NCBI GenBank assembly: GCA_002749535.1
Contig: MZZL01000050.1
Span: 23,815-55,668, forward strand
Reading direction: 5' to 3'
DNA length: 31,854 bases
Source of the DNA: Apophysomyces variabilis
Taxonomy: Eukaryota > Mucoromycota > Mucoromycetes > Mucorales > Mucoraceae
In this document: positions 29,443-31,854 of the stretch, piece by piece
Layout of the letters: each line of letters starts with the position of its first letter
How positions within the stretch are numbered: position 1 is the stretch's first letter
The notes under the pieces: model-generated
Told to the model about the DNA's origin: nothing
Database searches by the model: none
What the model saw: only the letters and a program-made list of their open reading frames with translations
Position numbers and translations under genes: made by a program

Positions 29443-30754
29443 TTCCTTTTGCCTCCAGGAATTCGGGGAAGCAGTAACCATAGAACTATGGTTTATAATA
29501 ATAGGTGCATAGTTTATTCATAGCCTGTGAGGTACTTATATTGTTACCCTTATTGCTATGATTACCAAAGGATCTGTCATATGCAGTCCTCTCATGTTTA
29601 CCTACCATGTTTTGGTTGACCTTAGGCTTTACTGAACGAGAGATCAAATGGTCATCCTCTTCTAAAGACCATTTTCCATCCAAGGTCATGGCCAGGACGA
29701 GATCGCACACCTTATCTAAGTCAGTTGGGATGTTGGCACTGAACTGGGACGTCACAACAAAGCAAGCATGATCGCAATAATGCAGGAGCAGAGAGGAGAT
29801 GAACGCAACAATGAGGTTTTTATTTTCTTCACATCCCGACTCAAGACGTTGCGTTTGGAAACGCTCAATATACGCCAGAAGTGTTTCACCACGTTTTTGG
29901 ACCATACGGAAAGTTTGCATGAGAGTTCAGTAGCGATGTATGGGAGTATCAAATTTATATAGAAGAATTGATTCGGCTTCAGACCAAGACAAGTTTTGAT
30001 GGGCAAGCTTTGTATCAAACCAAACCTTTTAACTATCATTCAGACACAACTTGAGGAGTCTTTCCCAATGACCATTATAACCAATTTGGTATGCATTCAA
30101 TTGAGCCTTGAATGCTCTTACAAAAGAATGAGCAGAATCATGGACGTCTTTTTTCATATTCCACTTGGTGCCACCAGCAAGTTGAAGAGTGGGCAAGTCT
30201 CTGGGAACTGCAGCACTTTGATTTATATTGTGCATGGGTTTAACTCCCAGTTGAGACATCTGAAGCTCAGAATTGGCGGAGCAGCTCATGTTGAAACTTT
30301 CACACAAAGAAACAACACTAATAGACGCATGAAATTCCTTACACTCAGGATACTTCTTCATACAAAGAAGAGAAAACTTATCAACACGCTCTTCAGCAAT
30401 ATAGAACTCATTTAGCAGGCGATCATATGTCTTCTCAGCTTCATTCATTTCTATAGCGTTGTTATACAAGCGCTCTTTTTGATTTGCTAACTCTTTTAAT
30501 TTAGCTAACGTGCGGAGGGCACTGGAAACTGGGTCTGCGTGCTTGGAAGTGCTACTGCCTTGAAATACCAATGAGGGCAGAGAGACCACTGAACCAGGAC
30601 CATTGATAACTGGGCTGGTCTCACCAGACGAGACAGAAATGGATGGATCCACAGATGGGATGGATGGATGTTGATCCACATCCATTGATTGATCACCAGA
30701 AACAGAAACATGAGGATTAACCTCGGGGATGGATGTTTGATTTTCAATTGACAT
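29443..30754 (-). pseudogene. Gypsy-2 gag
   Basis: The start is taken as MSIENQTSIPEV (30754). An in-frame ATG in the LTR (30820, MSDPLSIL) is the alternative, and both are in the polyprotein frame. A Pro/Ser/Asp-rich N-terminus is followed by the coiled EMNEAEKTYDRLLNEFYIAE segment, a capsid-like region and the spacer (RMVQKRGETLLAYIERFQTQ, near 29860-29910). A damaged zinc knuckle comes last: CTYYYKPWFYGYC, where Gypsy-1 has CTFCYKPWFYSHC, so the second Cys and the His are lost. Stops: 30029 (TAA for CAA), 29927 (TGA) and 29486 (TAG for TGG). Confidence 0.85.
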
Positions 30755-30788
30755 CTTGACAGGGGTTTCAGAATTCAACGTAAAAAAA

Positions 30789-31016
30789 TGTTGTATTAAG
30801 ATAGATAATGGATCAGACACAGAGACTCAAACAAGAGAATACGTTGAGACTGGTGTTTATTCCTCAAAAGAAGGATTATGAACTAAGAACCCATGTCTAA
30901 CAATTAAAGAATAAATCTTTTGTAATGGAGATCATATATCTGAAACAAGTCCAATTGATGTATGTAAAGGATATGGCTTATGAATCTACCTTAATACACT
31001 TTATTAGAATACCATA
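30789..31016 (-). repeat. 5' LTR of Gypsy-2
   Basis: 228 bp; the outer end is TATGGT on the minus strand instead of TGTGGT, a transition at the second base of the canonical TG. TSD TGCTT follows at 31017-31021. Confidence 0.95.
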
Positions 31017-31021
31017 TGCTT

Positions 31022-31854
31022 CTCGTAATTTGTCCAGTACCAAACGAACATGTTCTTGATATTCTTTGGGTGTTCTACTGTAGATTAAAATGTCATCCAA
31101 GTAGACCAGAGCAAATTTGTCCAAGTAATCTTTGAGCACAGAGTTCATCAACTATTAGAATATTGGCGGAGCATTAGTTAAACTAAAAGGCAGTATCAAA
31201 AACTCGTATGAGCCATATCAAGTGTTAAAAGCTGTTTTAGGGACATCCTCCAGGCGTATGCAGACCTGGTAGTAGCCACTCTTGAGGTCAATGCTGGAGA
31301 AATACTTTGCATCACCCAACTATTTAAGACATTCATTGATACACGGCAGAGGGTGAGAATTACAACGTGTGACTTGATTGATAGCCCTGTAATCAATACA
31401 GAGACACATAGAGCCGTCTTTCTTGCAAACAAACAAAACCAGAGCTCCCCAAGGGGATGTACTTTGACAGATAAGGCGAAGGTCAATAAGTTCCTTTAAT
31501 TACTTGCAGAGTTCATCCAGTTCTTTTGGGCTCATTTTGAAAGGTGGTCGATTGATTGGTGCAGCGTCTCCAGTATCAATGACATGTTCCACTTCGCATT
31601 CTGGCGGCAGACCAGGGAGTGTGTCCTTGAAAATATCAGAGTACTGCTTGATCAAGTTGTCAAATAATCCATTCATGTCCTTCACAGCATCGTTCATCAA
31701 GTATAGGAGGTATGCTTCTTCGGTTTGTTTCTTATGGTTCATGCGCTGGAATTGCCGGCCAGATATCAAATACGACAGTTCAGGAACATGACAAGTGTAT
31801 TTGGGTCGCAATATGTACGATTGTCCTTCATGGCGTATTTTCCAGCTATCCAGT
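31022..31854 (-). pseudogene. Gypsy-3 pol, 5' part (protease-RT linker and RT palm)
   Basis: On the minus strand the region encodes the linker before RT (NRPPFKMSPKELDEL, near 31510-31555), then [20 protein letters not shown] (near 31410-31470), the DYRAINQVT block, [12 protein letters not shown] (near 31265-31300) and the catalytic LVYLDDILIYS (near 31080-31115). It ends in EYQEHVRLVLDKLREA just before Gypsy-2. The next residues of the same RT resume at 25741, so Gypsy-2 split one RT gene. At least four stops are visible (31499-31501, near 31320, 31220 and 31155). The 5' LTR, gag and protease must lie beyond the window. Confidence 0.88.

Larger units (their letters stand above)
25747..31016 (-). 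mobile_element. Gypsy-2: complete Ty3/gypsy chromovirus
   Basis: This 5270-bp element has two 228-bp LTRs (25747-25974 and 30789-31016), a polypurine tract beside the 3' LTR, a 5-bp TSD (TGCTT) and a full set of domains in the order gag, protease, RT, RNase H, integrase, chromodomain. It is inserted in the RT gene of Gypsy-3 in the same orientation. The two LTRs differ at nine positions by my count, all transitions, with no indel. No convincing tRNA primer-binding site follows the 5' LTR (the sequence there is a T run), so self-priming as in Tf1-type elements is possible but unproven. Confidence 0.96.

Noticed and set aside
29996..30415. Plus-strand 139-codon frame over Gypsy-2 gag (and 5573-5881 in Gypsy-1)
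   Set aside because: Antisense to the gag frame, which is continuous with protease and RT; persistence in both copies follows from their shared ancestry.
30768..30788. tRNA primer-binding site after the Gypsy-2 5' LTR
   Set aside because: The sequence after the LTR is a T run without a TGG-starting match that I can assign; self-priming is possible but not shown.
1..31854. tRNA, rRNA or host housekeeping genes
   Set aside because: Scanning both strands I found no cloverleaf-like box A/B pairs, rRNA cores or recognisable host enzymes; all recognised coding matter is TE-derived.

Overview
The window is a nested transposable-element (TE) cluster from a eukaryotic genome, almost certainly fungal and most plausibly an early-diverging fungus of the Mucoromycota type. 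The evidence is short spliceosomal introns (41-60 nt, GT..AG), TATA boxes about 60-70 nt before ATGs, AT-rich DNA, chromodomain Ty3/gypsy elements, and multi-intron hAT and FAR1-type MULE transposases. The taxonomic call is inference. I see no host housekeeping gene, rRNA, tRNA or CRISPR. Nearly every coding region is decayed, mostly by nonsense transitions rather than indels.

Layout. 1-3107: right-hand part of hAT copy A (plus strand), inserted in Gypsy-1. 3108-6589: Gypsy-1 (minus strand) with its 5' LTR at 6363-6589. 6608-10431: complete hAT element C with 12-bp terminal inverted repeats (TIRs), a perfect 8-bp target-site duplication (TSD) and a minus-strand four-exon transposase pseudogene. 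10550-10858: palindrome-rich repeat. 10859-11908: 3' end of another chromovirus. 11909-15310: fragments of unknown coding remnants, an assembly gap, and a Merlin/IS1595-like transposase fragment. 15311-17440: a four-exon MULE (FAR1-domain) transposase pseudogene. 17475-21796: hAT copy B with 14-bp TIRs, a 59-bp minisatellite, a TATA box and a four-exon transposase gene with only three nonsense codons.

21797-31854: minus-strand retrotransposons. They comprise a truncated gag, tandem LTR-like units, a solo LTR with a perfect 5-bp TSD, and Gypsy-3 pol. The reverse transcriptase of Gypsy-3 is split by the complete Gypsy-2 (25747-31016, two 228-bp LTRs, perfect 5-bp TSD). Gypsy-2 keeps one uninterrupted frame of about 1576 codons for gag, protease, RT, RNase H, integrase and chromodomain, broken by nine stop codons and no frameshift.

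How the parts relate. The insertion order can be read directly: hAT A went into Gypsy-1, Gypsy-2 into Gypsy-3, and the solo LTR (Gypsy-1/2 family) into the 3' LTR region of Gypsy-3. hAT C lies 18 bp beyond the Gypsy-1 LTR. Differences between copies are dominated by C-to-T and G-to-A changes, as expected for cytosine methylation and deamination or a RIP-like process. Two places (225/226 and 14110-14159) look like assembly joins with duplicated flanks. I did not find a new multi-gene system. The most interesting items are the related but diverged hAT families with conserved gene architecture, the frame-preserved dead chromovirus, and the unassigned pseudogene at 13023-13820.
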